Source of the DNA: Zychaea mexicana
Taxonomy: Eukaryota; Mucoromycota; Mucoromycetes; Mucorales; Lichtheimiaceae
Direction of reading: 5' to 3'
DNA length: 64,000 nt
Assembly: GCF_025766255.1 (NCBI RefSeq)
Contig: NW_026516778.1
Coordinates: 62,001-126,000 of the forward strand
The position numbers and the translations under genes are program-made. Shown piece after piece: positions 9,385 through 22,378 of the stretch (within the stretch, counting starts at the first letter, position 1; each line of letters begins with the position of its first letter). The notes under the pieces were generated by a model. The model saw nothing but the letters and a program-made list of their open reading frames with translations, was not told where the DNA came from and ran no database searches.

Positions 9385-12190
9385 TACTGATGCTAAAATC
9401 TTTACATGCATTCTAAACCATCACATGATTACGCCTGCTACTAAATTAGTCAATTCATATCAAATAGGATTCCTTCATAGAAGGTATATCGCTGATATCG
9501 GTATGCTTGTCCACCTTATCGTGACTCATGCTAAAAAGTAAAATAACTCTGATATTCTGTTGTGCTGCGATAACGAGAAGGCATATGATAAACTGAGCCT
9601 CCAACATCTTAGACACGTTTTACTACATTTTAATTTTCTCCTAGCTTAGTAACTTGTATTATCCACCTATTTAGCGATACACAGATTCGCAATAATGTAA
9701 ATAGTTCTTTATCTCTCCTCATCTCCCAAAAGAGAGGTTGCTGCCAAGGTGATCGTCACTCCCCCCTCCTTTTTAATCTCGCATTTGAACCCCTCCTCTA
9801 ACATATTTCAAACGATGACTTCATCCAAGGCTACTGTCTTACTGGTCCAATCTCCAGACCTCAAATTTTATTCCAAGCCAGAAAGATATAAGATTCATCA
9901 GGTTTAGTCAATAATAAAGTTTCAATCTGTGCATTTCTTTGAGATTTAGTTAATTTTTTATCTTCAAGAATAGCATATGCTGATTTGAATTTAGCATAAT
10001 TGAAATATTTGGTTGTTAATAGAGGATATTGGTCAAAAATAGGGATAATAATATTCCCCAATTGTTTTCGATCTCTAATTCTAAAACTTCACCTATGCTG
10101 CAGATGCCTCTTTCTTTTTGCATGATGCACAATACTTGCATCGATGTATGCAGCATCTTGGAACCTACTCAACCACATCCAATGCTTCCAGCAATCTCAC
10201 GAAAACCCAGGCACTACAGTCAACCCCCGTTAACGTCAACTCCGAAAACGTCAACAGATTCGCTGGCACCCTTTCAAATTTAGCAGTTAGAGATTTCGCC
10301 TATCTCTACCCCCCAGTGGTCGTCAACCCTCGATATGGTCAACACTTTTGCTGGTACTCTGAGGGTTGACGTTGACGGGGGTCGACTGTACCTCGAGCTG
10401 GTTCTCCCTCATCCACCTGGCCTGACTCACTGGCTAACTACTCTATTACATCTTGGCACGACCAGGATTCTACCCGGGCACTAGTCTACCTCAAATACCT
10501 GCTGTTCACATCGATCCACCAACGAGATGCTTTCAGTTAACAACTATTAACTAAAATCAAGACTGGCTGCCACATCATGCCTAACGAAATTTATCAGTTC
10601 GTAGTAGGGCAACTTTCTTAAATGTTCTCCTTCTTTCTTCTCTCTCGCATGTTCTTTGACTAATCCCCTTCCTCAAATCCTTCTTTTCCTCTCTTCGCTC
10701 TATATGTTACTCCTTCTTCAATCATAACATGTTTCCCAAACTCTCATTTGACACGTTTTTACTTCCTCACCACCAAGGTGGCCTAGTTATCCTTGACTCA
10801 TCTACACAACAATTAAGCCTTCATTTCCGTTGGATCCTTCCTATTTTCTTCCCCCCTCATCCCCACTCCTCTTTTGTTCACCCGTGGATCCTCACTCTTT
10901 TCTATTCTTTGTTGTGATCCGCACGATGGTCTTCTTTGTTTTATGTTTCTTTCACTTCGTCCCCTTTCCATTTGTTTTCCCACTTCATTGTGGGGTCTCC
11001 TCTGCCGAGCGATTGACGCCTGTCCACGATATCACTCTTTATCCCCATATTATCTGCTCTTTTCCTCTTAAACAGCAGCTGTTGCTGGTAATTCATATCA
11101 TAGACTACGCTATATAATGCACTAATCGAAGATAAATATGTAGAGTAGCTAGATGAAATTCTAACCAACTGACGCTTTTGTCCTTTGCCCGCAGCACCAT
11201 AACATACATACAAAAGTAGATGCTGTGATCTCTATTAATAAATCATTGTTTTTTTTATGTACATTACTTTTTGTGAGATAATAGCATTGGTGCGATTAGA
11301 GGAGCAGCATTCCGCTTTTACTTAATATGCCCCTCTCTAGTATAGTTTACATTCCCCACAATTCCACAATTCCTGCAATTATCTCTCGCATTAACCGATA
11401 CCAGTTAACGGTTGGCGATGCCTACTGCTTTGCTCCCGCTTCTACTTCCTTAGCCGAATTACAAAACGTTCTCTTTCTCACTGCAACCTGACTTTATAAT
11501 TTTTTTGAGAAATTGACTACGGTTCTTTGCTATGTTACCCTTTTTTCCTCATGTACTACCAGTCATTCCCCCCTCTGACTGTTTCCCCTTCATCCATTAT
11601 GACCGCATTCTTACCCTTCCCCAACCATTATATAATCTTTCCCTACGTACGTTTCGTACGATTTACACTCTAATAGCCTCATTTAACCACATACAAACTT
11701 CATAGAGCCTCTGCGATCTCGGCAATGGAAGCGATTTTGGGCCGAAGCAATATCACCTATTGCTCGAAACCTTTAGTTCCAAGCTTTGCATCAATCTCTT
11801 TCATACCGTCACACTCTCCACCACATCGCTCCTGAGCTCTTTCCTGATAACTCATGTATTTTCTGTCCTCCAGCCGCAGATACCCTCTTCCATTTATTGT
11901 TCTCCTGCCCACTTGAATGGCTCGTTTGGATCTGTGTATGGCAAGATCTTTTCCTATTTACACCTACCCCAGTACAAATCCACCGAGCCATCTTCTCTCT
12001 ATACTTCCCATCCAATCCTTCTCCTACTTCCAGTCGCTTGATCATTGCCTGTATCTTACAAGGCGTATGGTGCGCCCATTGGCGCCATGTCTTTGACAGT
12101 ATGCCTTTTGTTCCCGACAATATTTGCACCTCTATCCACCGATTATTACATAAGCTTATACAGGGTCTAAGGCTAAACCCCGACCCGCCA
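9385..12190 (+). pseudogene. Decayed LINE (non-LTR) reverse transcriptase 2
   Basis: A roughly 2.8-kb plus-strand remnant carries LINE blocks in order but in shifting frames. They are NSYQIGFLHRRYIADIGMLV (fingers, near 9450), EKAYDKLSLQHLRHVL (motif A), GCCQGDRHSP (motif B), TYAADASFFLHDAQYLHRC (motif C, YAAD instead of YADD), SNLTKTQAL, then HHQGGLVILDSSTQQLSLHF near 10780 and a C-terminal CIFC...DTLFHLLFSC zinc-binding segment (zf-RVT type) near 11850-11930. The many stops and the lost catalytic Asp show it is dead. A MITE-like element (10217-10388) sits inside it, directly after KTQAL. Confidence 0.8.
10217..10388. repeat. MITE-like element D inserted in the LINE, TA target duplication
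   Basis: The left end CAGTCAACCCCCGTTAACGT and the reverse complement of the right end CAGTCGACCCCCGTCAACGT match at 18 of 20. TA lies at 10215-10216 and 10389-10390. The element is 172 bp and non-coding. It interrupts recognisable LINE RT sequence, so it inserted after the LINE did. Confidence 0.8.
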
Positions 12191-12199
12191 TAATATAAT

Positions 12200-15100
12200 A
12201 CTATAGCATCCACACCACTTCACCATTCCTTTACACATACCCCTCTTTTACCGAAGACAAAAACTTTGCTTCACACAGTCCTCCAAAATTGGCTCCTACC
12301 GATCGCCCGGGTTCTGCCCATCTGTTTATTCTTTGTCGCTCTGATAACCACCGCTCTCTACTGACGTGGGTATAAATAAAACCCGGACGCGAAAGTCCTC
12401 TACAAAAAAAAAGTATTTCCGAGAGGGAATTTTTGCACTAAGTGTCTGTGCTTCTTTTTTTCTCTTGAGTTCATTTCCAAGCATTCTTCAAGCTCCAGCC
12501 ACAACAACCCTTTCGAAATTGCGGGTTTGCACAAAAGGGTCAATTTGGTGACGGATCCAAATGGTAAATGTCTCAGATGGAGGAAGGAAAAAGATAGAAA
12601 AAGTTTTTTTTTTCTTTACTTTGTATAATACAGTAGTAATAGTGTGATTGACGGTTGCTTTCTCTACACTTTACAGAACGCGTTCATCATCACTGCACAC
12701 CCATTTGCAAGGCATTTGACAGTAGCAGCATTATTGCCATCTGTCCACAGCTCAGTTTATACATGAAATTGGGATTATCGACTTGGTATAAAATAGAACA
12801 AGCTTTTTTTCTCTTTACATTTGCATAGCAACGCAAACAAAAAGTAACACTCATTTGTTAATATATTTCCCGTCTATAGGACATACAGTCCAGGCATCAC
12901 AGGTCATGGCATTACTGATGGATCCTTTGAACTCATTCAATGCAATGACTCAAGACTAATGACTTGGTGATTTGGAAAGAGGTAAGGGTTATTCTTTTTT
13001 TATGCTTTGCAAGGCGCTGCAAGAATAACCAACGCCGTTCTTGCTTATCTTTAACTAGTCCTACCACCTACTCAGTACATGAAGCATGCACAACCACTGC
13101 TAGCAGCTCAGGTCGGACTCATTATGGTAAAAATGTCAAAGTGTTAAGGAGGGAGGGGGAACATGTAGCACTTGCGTTTTTCTTTCTTTAGTGTTCCTGG
13201 ATGCTGTACCGTGATTATCCCTATCATCCTTGCTTTATTCAACACCACACTACAGCACATCCACATATATCCATGGACGATTAGAAGTTTACATTAGCAA
13301 AAACCAAAATTGTAGGTAAGGTCAAAAGGAATTAGGATGCTGTTTTGGACTGGAGAGAAAACAAAACATAGAAACAACGTTTTACGCCATGATCCACCTT
13401 ATTGGATCCGCCATTACAAGCTACCAAGCTCTATGCCGTCGCCTTCAATAACCTTCCATTATGCGTACATCGATATACAACAACGTTAATGCAGGAAGTT
13501 TGTACACATGCCTTATTTTTGCACCCATCATCTGATCTGTTTACTTGGTGATTTTAGATAGTAGTTGCATCGAAGGTGGAATATCCTAATAAACTAGTTT
13601 TTGTTCTGAGAAAAGTTAATTTTAATGGGAAGAGGAGATGAAGAAATGGAAATAAGTGAGCAAAATGTGCTGCTCTTATAAGAAATGCATTTGATACTAA
13701 GGAAGGCCTTGAGCGCGCGCTTAAGCAACTTGTTGACTAGACAAATGCTATAAAGTGTCGCATTTGTAAATCCTCTCTTGATAGTAACAAAGCTGGCAAG
13801 TTTGCTCAGTTAACCACTACAGTACAAAAAATGACAGAAAATGCTGCAAATATCAACACCACACGCAACAGCATCCTATCCACACCTTCCAATTTCAACT
13901 TCCAACATCAATGTCATTGAACTTCTTCTCTATTCACGCGTCACTTTTATTTTGCTTCCTAATAAATACACTGCATCTTTATCCTATGAATGTCTCCACC
14001 TATTAAATCAATTATCATCGCGTCTATATCAAATATATCTATAATCCTTGATCCACTGATAAGCAATTGTATGCATATGGAAGCTTATTGAAGGCGACGG
14101 CATAGAAACGATGCGAGCACCTTTCAAGCGGCTGAGGTGCTAATCTTGCCTACGCGGTCTCCGGGCTTCCGATAAACGCTCGTCGTAGTAGCTGTGCAGC
14201 ATTAGCTAACGCTAGCCCGCCAGGTCATCGTTACTGCATTTACCTGGCCAACCCCAAGTCCTCAATATACACCAGTAGAACAATAATGTCTGACATTAAA
14301 GCATGAGTGCCAAACAAGTACTTCATTGTGGAGATAGAGTATATGCGTTCAAATGTTGTCAGTGCTGTTTATCTAGATATCATACAGGCCATAGGCCAGG
14401 CAAATGCGTAGGGTGCTCCTCCACCACATATTTCTTATCTGCATTCAATGATGACACGTTAACAGCTCCAAGAACTTTTCTTTCCTTTGTTTATATCGTT
14501 TGTTTGTCGATTTAGACCAGTTTTGCTAGACCGTCCTGGTCCTTTTTTCGTCAAAACACATCTTCTTACATAAATACCGGGTGATATACCGTCATTGTTA
14601 AAGTTCCATTTAATCACTCTGTAATGCTGCCACTATAACTTGCAATTACTATGGTATCATAAACATCTCTATAATCTACTTTGATATGTACCGTGGAGTA
14701 AAACTACAGCCTGCGTGGTTTGGAAGTAATTTATTTGGGAGCATGGTAACCCAAAATGGGATGATGATCGGCATCGACACGATAATGATTTTCGTCGCCT
14801 TGATTCTGATTTACTCCCGACATCCACAACAATGAATAATTATCTGTATAATACATATATATACTCATGTCCCAAGACTTTGTTACTAAACTGTCGTGAA
14901 AACACGTCTTTAGGATGTGATATCCCCGGCTTTCGAAGCGGTTTTTAAAAAAGTGCTACGGCGAAACCAGTTCTTTTAGTACAGATACTACACCCAGTCT
15001 AATTTAAATATTTGGGGTCATATGAGCTATGGTGTGCCACACTTTATAAAAACGACCCACACAAGGGAATAGAACAGGTCCGTGCAATGGTCACACAAGA

Positions 15101-15636
15101 AGCAACAAGTATCCTATGAACCCCTTCCTACTGCTTACTTCTTAAGCAAAACCCAGTTTGAAAGGGTGATCCTTTGGTTTAGCTGTCTCAATCAATGGAT
15201 CGACATCATGAGATACAAGGATGGCTTCTTCATGTTTATTTGCGACTGGTAAAAGGAAAAGAAGAAGAGAGCACGGTGTATGTGTAGTGCCACTGTCCGC
15301 TTCTATTACAGCACTTGATGTATATGAATGAGGTGTTTACAGTATATGATGGCTCGGGTACCTCTCTTTTTGGGACATGTTAATGTACCTATCTGTACAC
15401 ACATGTACTGCAGTAGATAGCGGCATAGGCATACACACACACACACAGAGAGAGAGGGAAGGCTTTGCATAAAAACACATCAACTTTTTTGTTTACTGCC
15501 TCCTTATTTATTGCCCCGCATCCCACCTTCCTGAAACGTATCATGATATATCCTTAACTACCTGAAACACCAACAGACTAAAGGCACTTTAACATTTTTA
15601 CCTTTCTTTCCTTCGTTCGCTACTCTCCTTTTTATC
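12200..15636. other. 3.4-kb gene-poor stretch
   Basis: I find no gene that can be supported. There are coding-like traces interrupted by stops: one near 13690-13880 on the plus strand reads FDTKEGLERALKQLV then, after a stop, IKCRICKSSLDSNKAGKF, and one near 12890-12960 reads ITGHGITDGSFELIQCNDS. Neither matches a family I know. A (CA)n/(GA)n tract lies near 15434-15456. The last 70 bases before 15637 are CT-rich, as in a fungal promoter or leader. Confidence 0.45.
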
Positions 15637-18400
15637 ATGTCTAGTAGCAGCAAAAAACCATCACAAAAAGATCAAAGTACGACCACAGATGGTGAATCAC
15701 AGTCGTTATTATGGTCTGCCGCATCATCAATGAACCAAACCGATTATTACTATGACTCGTCCTCGACGAGCAGCAGCGACGGCGCGTCAACAATGAGTTA
15801 TGCTACATTCCACACTGTCAAGGAACCGGAGCAGCACTTGATCGACAGTAGTCATCACAATACCAACAATAGCGGGGAAGAAGATGATGATGATGACAGT
15901 GTGTTTTTATCTTCTTCTTCTTCGGAGCACAATCACAGTAGCACTATTCAACCGCACGAGGAACGTGACAGAAAACATATCCATTTGGGAACACTTGTCT
16001 TGTGGTATAGTACATCCACGTATTCGTCGGAACATTGGGAGGGGGAACGGAAACAAAAAAGATAGTGTAAATTGATCCGTTTTGTTTGCTGGATTTTTAG
16101 TCTTTGTATAAGTGTCGGCATGTTGGGTCTGGACACAGGGATTGTATTATTGCTACTCAACATTATAAGTACAGAGTTCCAAAGGTAAGCACATCAAGGA
16201 GAAATTAGGGCTAGCCTCATCCCATTTACGGCACAATTAACATGAAAAGCTTTTAGCCCTCATCTCGCTGTCTGGATCCATCTACCCTATCTTTTCGGCT
16301 GCTTACTCGTTCAGCCGCTATGTATGTAAAAAGAGCCTCTTTTTTGTTTCTCCTCTCTCTCTCCCTCCGTCTCTTTTGACAATTTACTAAATACTCTATA
16401 CTCTTTTGCTACAGGCAGGAATCTCGCAGACGCGATTGGACGCAAAGCCCTCTTGGTCATTGGACAATGCTTATTCCTGATCGGATCCTTATCCTGCAGC
16501 GCAACGCAAAACATGTTACAAATGATCGCAGCTAGAGCGGTGGCTGGTCTTGGTGGCGGAATTCTACTTTCATTATCGTCGATTGTTGTTTTGGATTGTT
16601 TAGTACAAAAGTATCATCATCATCATCGCCGTCGTCATCATCATCCTTATGATAGTACGATCAGTAGTAGTGCCGCGACACTTTATGAACGTTATGACGT
16701 ATACATTCAAACTGCACCAGCAGTAAGTATATATCTATATACTGTCCACGACCATTGTTCCCCTACTGAATTTTTGTCTCTGTCTTTATTTTTTTTGGTG
16801 ATGTAGCTTGGATTGGCCTTAGGACCCTATGTAGCAGGACTCATCATGGACTTGTTTGGTGTCTCTTGGCATTACTGTTTCTACGTCAACTTGGTTCCAT
16901 GCTTGATCACTTTGTGCTTGTACTTGTTTTGGCTTCCAAATTACACCACACCCCATTACCATATAAAACCATCTACAGCAATCATTGCCAACAGCAACAA
17001 GACGACGACGACGACAGCCACCGATTATTTCGGTGCCTTCTTGTTCGTTGTCGCGAGTATCTCATTGATCACCGGTGTTGCACTCGGTGGAAACTACAAT
17101 GACTGGAATGATCCAGTGAGCATTGCATTGTTTTCGGTCGGCGGTAGTGTGGCAGTTGTGTTTCTGTTGTACGAGGCACTGTGGGCTGGTGCAATAGCCA
17201 TCATGCCTGGACGTGTCCTTTTACGCAATTCTGCAGCCATAATGATTCAGTTTTGCGCATGGTCGGGGTTCACGATGATGCTGTATTTACTGCCTCAGTT
17301 TTTCATGGTAAGGTGATGCTAGTGTGAGATTGCTTGAGTAGTGGGATAGTAGAAAAGTAATTTCTATTTTTTTTTATATCTAGGGAGTGAAGCAGCACAA
17401 TGCACCTTTGGCAGGTCTATGGGTCCTACCGCATTCAGCGGCGTTTATGATTGCCACCTTATTGAGCGGATGCTGCTGCTACTGTGTCACATTGTCAGGA
17501 ACAACAGCGATAACGCGTCATGGCAGCAGCAACAACAACAATAACAGTAACAAGAAAATGGGGATGCTGTTTTTGGTGACGATCATGGCCATGCTTCAAA
17601 CCGGTATGGTCCAAACCATGGCATGGTGGTGGAAACAAGACACCCCACAACTGGGTTTGGTCTCAACACAAGCAGCTTATGGGTTCGCATCGGGAGTGTT
17701 GGTGACAGTAGCAAGCAGTAATTTATTACTAGCACCACCAACAAGAACGAGTCAGACCCACAAAACTAATGTATTACAAAGACAGCAACAACGAAGAGGT
17801 AAAGCACGTAAATGTCGTACAAAGTGTAGTATTACTACAAAAAAAAAAGGCGGGGTAGTAGTAGTAATAGTAATAGTCAAACTGGAAATGGAGTGTACTA
17901 CCCTACTAATGGGACTTTGTATAACATAACTTTTCCTCTCAAAAAAGATCTGCCTTTGACTATATCGACATTGTACATTATTCGAACACTCGGCGAACTT
18001 GCGGGTGTGGCTGCCGGGTATGCAATTTTACAATGTAATTTGAAATCCATATTAGCGCAAGCTGTTGCAGAACCTGAGGTAAGACGGCTTTATCATCATG
18101 GGAGTATGACAGCAGCAAACAAAAAAAAAACAAAGAACACAAACCATTTGTGTCTAATGATATAGTTTGTGTTATGTTTTTTTTTTTCAGATCTTTGAGC
18201 TTGTCATTACTCCCACGCTGCTCCCGCCAGCGATACAATCACTAGTACAACAAGCCATGCTATTATCGATCCAACGTTGTTTCCTTTACTATGGCACAGC
18301 ATGTGCTGCCCTGTGTCTAGCAGTCGGCGTGTTTTGTATGATAAGGAATGGTGTTGCTATCATGAGTAGTAGCAGCAGTGGCAGTGGCAGAAAGCCGTGA
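15637..18400 (+). CDS. MFS transporter, DHA2-like (14-TM drug:H+ or amino-acid antiporter type)
   Basis: Exons: 15637-16004, 16101-16184, 16257-16321, 16415-16722, 16807-17307, 17384-17798, 17948-18078, 18191-18400. All junctions keep phase and give 693 residues. An acidic Ser-rich cytosolic N-terminus of about 115 residues precedes TM1 (LGMLGLDTG-like, containing the DHA2-type Asp). Motif A is NLADAIGRK, preceded by VQPLC. ARAVAGLGGGILLSLSSI and LGLALGPYVAGLIMD (motif C-like) follow, then GVKQHNAPLAGLW and the last helices. The family exports drugs or moves basic amino acids across plasma or vacuolar membranes; the substrate is unknown. The exon 6/7 junction is uncertain: downstream of 17799 another frame also looks coding (YYPTNGTLYNITFPLKKD). 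Confidence 0.85.
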
Positions 18401-18790
18401 TGGTTTTTTTCTAGAATGTATTATAGTATGGAGTCGCTTCTTTTTGTGTGGGGGGATATATTTCTACATTCCAATTTTCTGGGAGTGTTCATCCAAACAA
18501 ACGTCTGTGTGCATATAAATTAAAACGAATATTCCCCATCAGAGTCACAGAATTATGGCGGGCGTTTACATGAAAGTTGTTCACACTGGGAAGGGGGCCT
18601 TACACAAGTAATTAATTATCGTTTAATTCACAACAAGATAATTAGGGTTTTGTCTAACCAACGAATCGGAATCGAATCAAAAGCATTTTTGTTTATTGTT
18701 TGGAGGAACCGGGTTAAACCCGAAACTACCAAAGGAAACAAAGGACAGCTGAACCAAGTTATTATAGTAGAAAAGGTAGGTGAGGTAGAC

Positions 18791-18794
<4 letters not shown>

Positions 18795-18854
<60 letters not shown>
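18795..18854. repeat. (AG)30 microsatellite
   Basis: A perfect 60-base AG dinucleotide run lies in the 730-base intergenic space between the MFS gene and the SUR7-like gene (both 3' ends converge here). Nothing else is seen in that space. Confidence 0.95.
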
Positions 18855-18856
<2 letters not shown>

Positions 18857-19132
18857 ATGTATATGAAAGAGGGGAGAATAGGCAGGTAGAAAGAAAAAGA
18901 AGTTGAGGTGTTTGGTGTGAGGTTATGTATATAAGACACAATTAGAATGTTTTAGATATTCACAAAATATATAGAATGACGCGATAGTAGATTTAGGTTA
19001 GATGAAGATAGAGGTAGTAAAGTAGGAGGTAGAAGTAGTAGTAGTAGTAGTTTCGTTGGTGGATGGTGGATGGTTGGCGGCAAAGTTCATAGTAGGGAGA
19101 AGCCAAAAGAAAAATAAGGGGCGATAGGGCGA

Positions 19133-20733
19133 TCATCGTTGCTGTTGAAGATATGCACTGATCCGTTGATCTGTAATTACTTTCTGGTTGAGTGGATGAT
19201 GATGATGTTGTGTCGGACTACCACTGCTGTTAGTAGTAGTAGTAGGTAAAGGAGCAGTACCCGGTCGAGAATAGGGTGATTGTGAACGTCGTCGTGGGCT
19301 ATGAGGATGTGGACTCATGGCACTGCTCGATCGACGACGTGATGAGGGTCGTGTAGGCGAATGGTTACCATCACTATCAGCGCCGGATGAATAATAATAG
19401 TCGTTTTCTTCCATCATCATGGATGAGCCACGCGAATGACGAAGCATGTTGTTGGCGCCAAAGGTGTTGCCCGATCCATGGCTTGCACGACGTGGAGAAG
19501 AGACGTAGGGCCGTGAAGGAGGCTGTAAATCTTCTCGTCCTTGATAATATGGATGATGATTGTTCTGAGGAGGAGGAGGATGATGATGATAATGTGTTTG
19601 TGTTGATCGACGTCTATTGGAAGGTGGTGGTGGTAAGGGTCCTCCAACAACGCCACCATTACCATCATAATCGTCCAACGCATGGTCTTCAATCGGTCGA
19701 TATGCGTTGTTATTGTTGTTGTTGTTGGTGACTGTACGTACTTTATCGTCAAAAAGTGCAACGTCTCGCCAAGGTTCAAGTACATCCAAAGTGGGTGTGT
19801 TTCGTCTATGATTATCACCGACATAACTTGAATCATAGCCTCCTCCTCCTCCGCCTTTTTGTATGGATGACGACGACGCGTTATAATACCCGGACGTTCT
19901 TTGTTGTTGTTGTTGTTGGTTATGAGGACGGGGTACATAGGCCCATAATAACAAAGACAGACCGGCAAGCACAATGCCAACAATCAACACAGTGAATTCC
20001 ACCCCAGAGTGAACGGCCGTACAATAAGAATTGTCCAGTTGATCACATGCACTACGGATGCCGGACGAGTATTGCTGGTAAGAATAACCGAATCCAATGG
20101 CGACGAGAATGGTAGTGACCAGTATAATGCCGGCATTACTCCATTGCAGTATGAGTTGTTTACGAGTTGTTGTTGTTTCGGTGTCGTTTTTGTTCTTGTT
20201 GCAGTAAACGAGTCGATGGATCACAAGGCCATATATAAATGCAACGCCGGCAAAGGCCGTTCCGATGGCCAGAGGCACGACTCGCCATAAAGAAGTTTGG
20301 TCGTCGCTCAGCGGAATAGCTGTATGGTTACCAATTGCTGCTTCAAGGATTGTCGAGAACTCTAAAAAAGTGTCAGTGGCGTGTGTGTGTGTGTGTGTAT
20401 ATAGATTGATAGAAAGTAAGGATTTGGTTTACCTGGCTCATAGGTTAAACGGGCTGGTGCACAAGTACAATTAAGGGCATAAATGAAGCAATGTTTCCAC
20501 AGGCCAAAGGTGACTATGTCGGGTGAAAGGGTATCGCTCGACAGGTTTCGTAGCAAGGAGACTTTTTGAAGGGCAAGATTGCTGCGAAAGGCACAGTTGT
20601 CGACTGAATCGGTCGTTTCCAGCCAGCTTCCGAAGCCGATCGCTAGTACGGCAAAGGCGAGCAAGGTACTCCGGAGTCCGGGTAGAAAGACGTACAGTAA
20701 AAATGGAGAAGATTCTGGGCTGCGCCGAGGCAT
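19133..20733 (-). CDS. SUR7/PalI (Rim9)-family four-TM membrane protein
   Basis: Exons: 20733-20433 and 20361-19133; 509 residues. The start MPRRSPESS precedes TM1 (LLAFAVLAIGFGSWL). A loop carries GLWKHCFIYALNCTC, the GLWxxC motif of SUR7/PalI proteins. Three further TM segments follow (AIGTAFAGVAFIYGLVI, AGIILVTTILVAIGF, VEFTVLIVGIVLAGLSLLLW). The last 290 or so residues are a disordered cytosolic tail rich in Gln, Asn, His, Pro, Ser and Arg. In ascomycetes the family acts at plasma-membrane eisosome/MCC domains (Sur7) or in ambient-pH signalling (PalI/Rim9). The long tail is more PalI-like, but I cannot decide between them. The single intron carries a GT repeat. Confidence 0.8.
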
Positions 20734-21620
20734 CCGGGCACAACAAAAATACACGTGTGTATTTACAAAAAGAAGGAGGGAGGGGGGAAGAAGTCGAGTG
20801 TCGAAAAGAAACAAGTGAAAGAGAGAGAGAAAGAGAGAGAGGAAGAGAGGAAGAGAGCGAGAGAGAGAAAGGAGGGAGAGGGAGGAGTAATTAAAAAAGA
20901 AAAAGGTTTGTCGTTGTTTTTGCACTCACACACATTCTAGTCAGTAAGTTCGATATTGTAAAGCAGTAGTGCATTTATAACGTCCTCTTTTATTTTTTTT
21001 AGACGTTTAGCCTAGTAAAGGCACTTGTGTACCTATTCAACCCTATTAGGTTGCCGCCAAAAAAAAAACAAGCACACAAAAGGGGGTCCAGTATATATGC
21101 TTATACTGCAAGAGATCGCCCGACTCCTCATTAGAATCACCGCCGACCGACTGACCGACCGACCGACCGACCGACCGACCGAACGTGGTCTGCACCACAT
21201 GAAATTGGGCGGCCGAGGGCGGGCCAGCCACGAGCCACACACACACACACACACAAGGTCTATGATACAGCAGAGATAATTAGTTGGAATGAAAAACATT
21301 GGCTAGCTATTTTTTCTCTTTTCAAGCGTTCCTCCAAATTGTATGTAATGTTTTTTTTTTATTTCCCTTTTAGTTTGGACGGTTCGGTCTCTAGATAGTG
21401 GTGAGGGGGTTTATATATATATATATATATAAAGGTGTGCGTGATTGGACTATGTACATGCTTGTTGTTCTGTGGTGTGTATGGGTGTAAATGAATGAAT
21501 GAATGAATGAATTGAATTGAATGGGTGGCTGGGGGGAGGAAAGGAAAAGAAGTGTATGATAAGTAGTAGTATAATAGTATAACAATGGTAATCTAAAAAG
21601 CAAGGGCGGTTTGGGAACGA
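20734..21620. other. Intergenic space with simple repeats
   Basis: Holds a GA-rich tract upstream of the SUR7-like gene (20817-20885), a tandem CCGA tetranucleotide run (about 21143-21182), a (CA)n run (about 21237-21255), a TATATA tract near 21412-21431 and GAAT repeats near 21490-21512. No gene seen. Confidence 0.7.
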
Positions 21621-22378
21621 TCACTTGGGTAAAAGGTTCTTGAACTCATCAAAATCAATAAAACCATCGCCGTTCGTATCCGCATCGTCCATCATGGCCT
21701 TGATCTCGTGCAGCGTCAAATGCTCGCCCAGACTGATCATGACGTCCTCGAGCTCCTTTTTGCTGATCAGTCCGTCGCGGTTCTTGTCAAATGCCTGGAA
21801 ACACTGCACAAGTTCCATATCGTCGTAGAAACTGATCCGTTTGCTGCCATTCTTGGTGCGTTTCGAAAAGTTGGATGGTGTGGAGGACTTGAGGGCGCTT
21901 TCCATCGAAGGGTGATGATAACTTTGTGGTTCTTCGGTAAAAGCGACAACAGGTTGTTTACTGCTACTAGTAACAAGAGTACCGTCTGGGGTCAAGTGGC
22001 GAATCATGGCCGTGGCGAATTCCTCAAAGTCAATGAGATTGTCATTGTTTAAATCGACGGCATGTGCAATAGACTGGATTTCAGCAGTGTCGGTTGCGAT
22101 ATTCAGATTCTCGATAATCTTGCCAAAATCAGTTAATGTGATTGTGCCGGCCCCTCGAACGTCAAAGATCCGGAATGCTTTTCATGTGGATAGACGTTTT
22201 TCTGTCAGCTTCTGTCTCTTCTTGCATACATGCACAGGTTTGTTTACAAACCTTGACGTAGTGATTCCAGTTCCTCGGGAGTGACGTTCAGACCATGCGC
22301 TTGTCCTGTTGTTGTAATAGTGTCTTTGGGAGCTTTGTCCAAAGGAACGGCAGAAATAGGACTGCTAGAGTGTAACAT
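21621..22378 (-). CDS. Calmodulin-like EF-hand protein 1
   Basis: Exons: 22378-22252 and 22177-21621; 227 residues. Four EF-hands are visible. EF1, FDVRGAGTITLTDF, is degenerate (its loop keeps only the first Asp), whereas DLNNDNLIDFEEF, DKNRDGLISKKEL and DTNGDGFIDFDEF keep acidic residues at loop positions 1, 3, 5 and 12 or close variants. An unusual linker of about 65 residues (Ser/Pro-rich, with KRTKNGSKR) separates the two EF pairs, longer than in calmodulin. The N-terminus has about 30 disordered residues. Likely a calcium sensor; partner unknown. A second EF-hand gene lies 0.8 kb upstream on the same strand. Confidence 0.85.

Noticed and set aside
18628..18939. Minus-strand ORF with a Leu/Ser repeat
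   Set aside because: The repeat is the (AG)30 microsatellite read as protein.
21143..21182. CCGA repeat as a possible CRISPR-like or telomeric array
   Set aside because: A simple tetranucleotide run with no spacers; a microsatellite.
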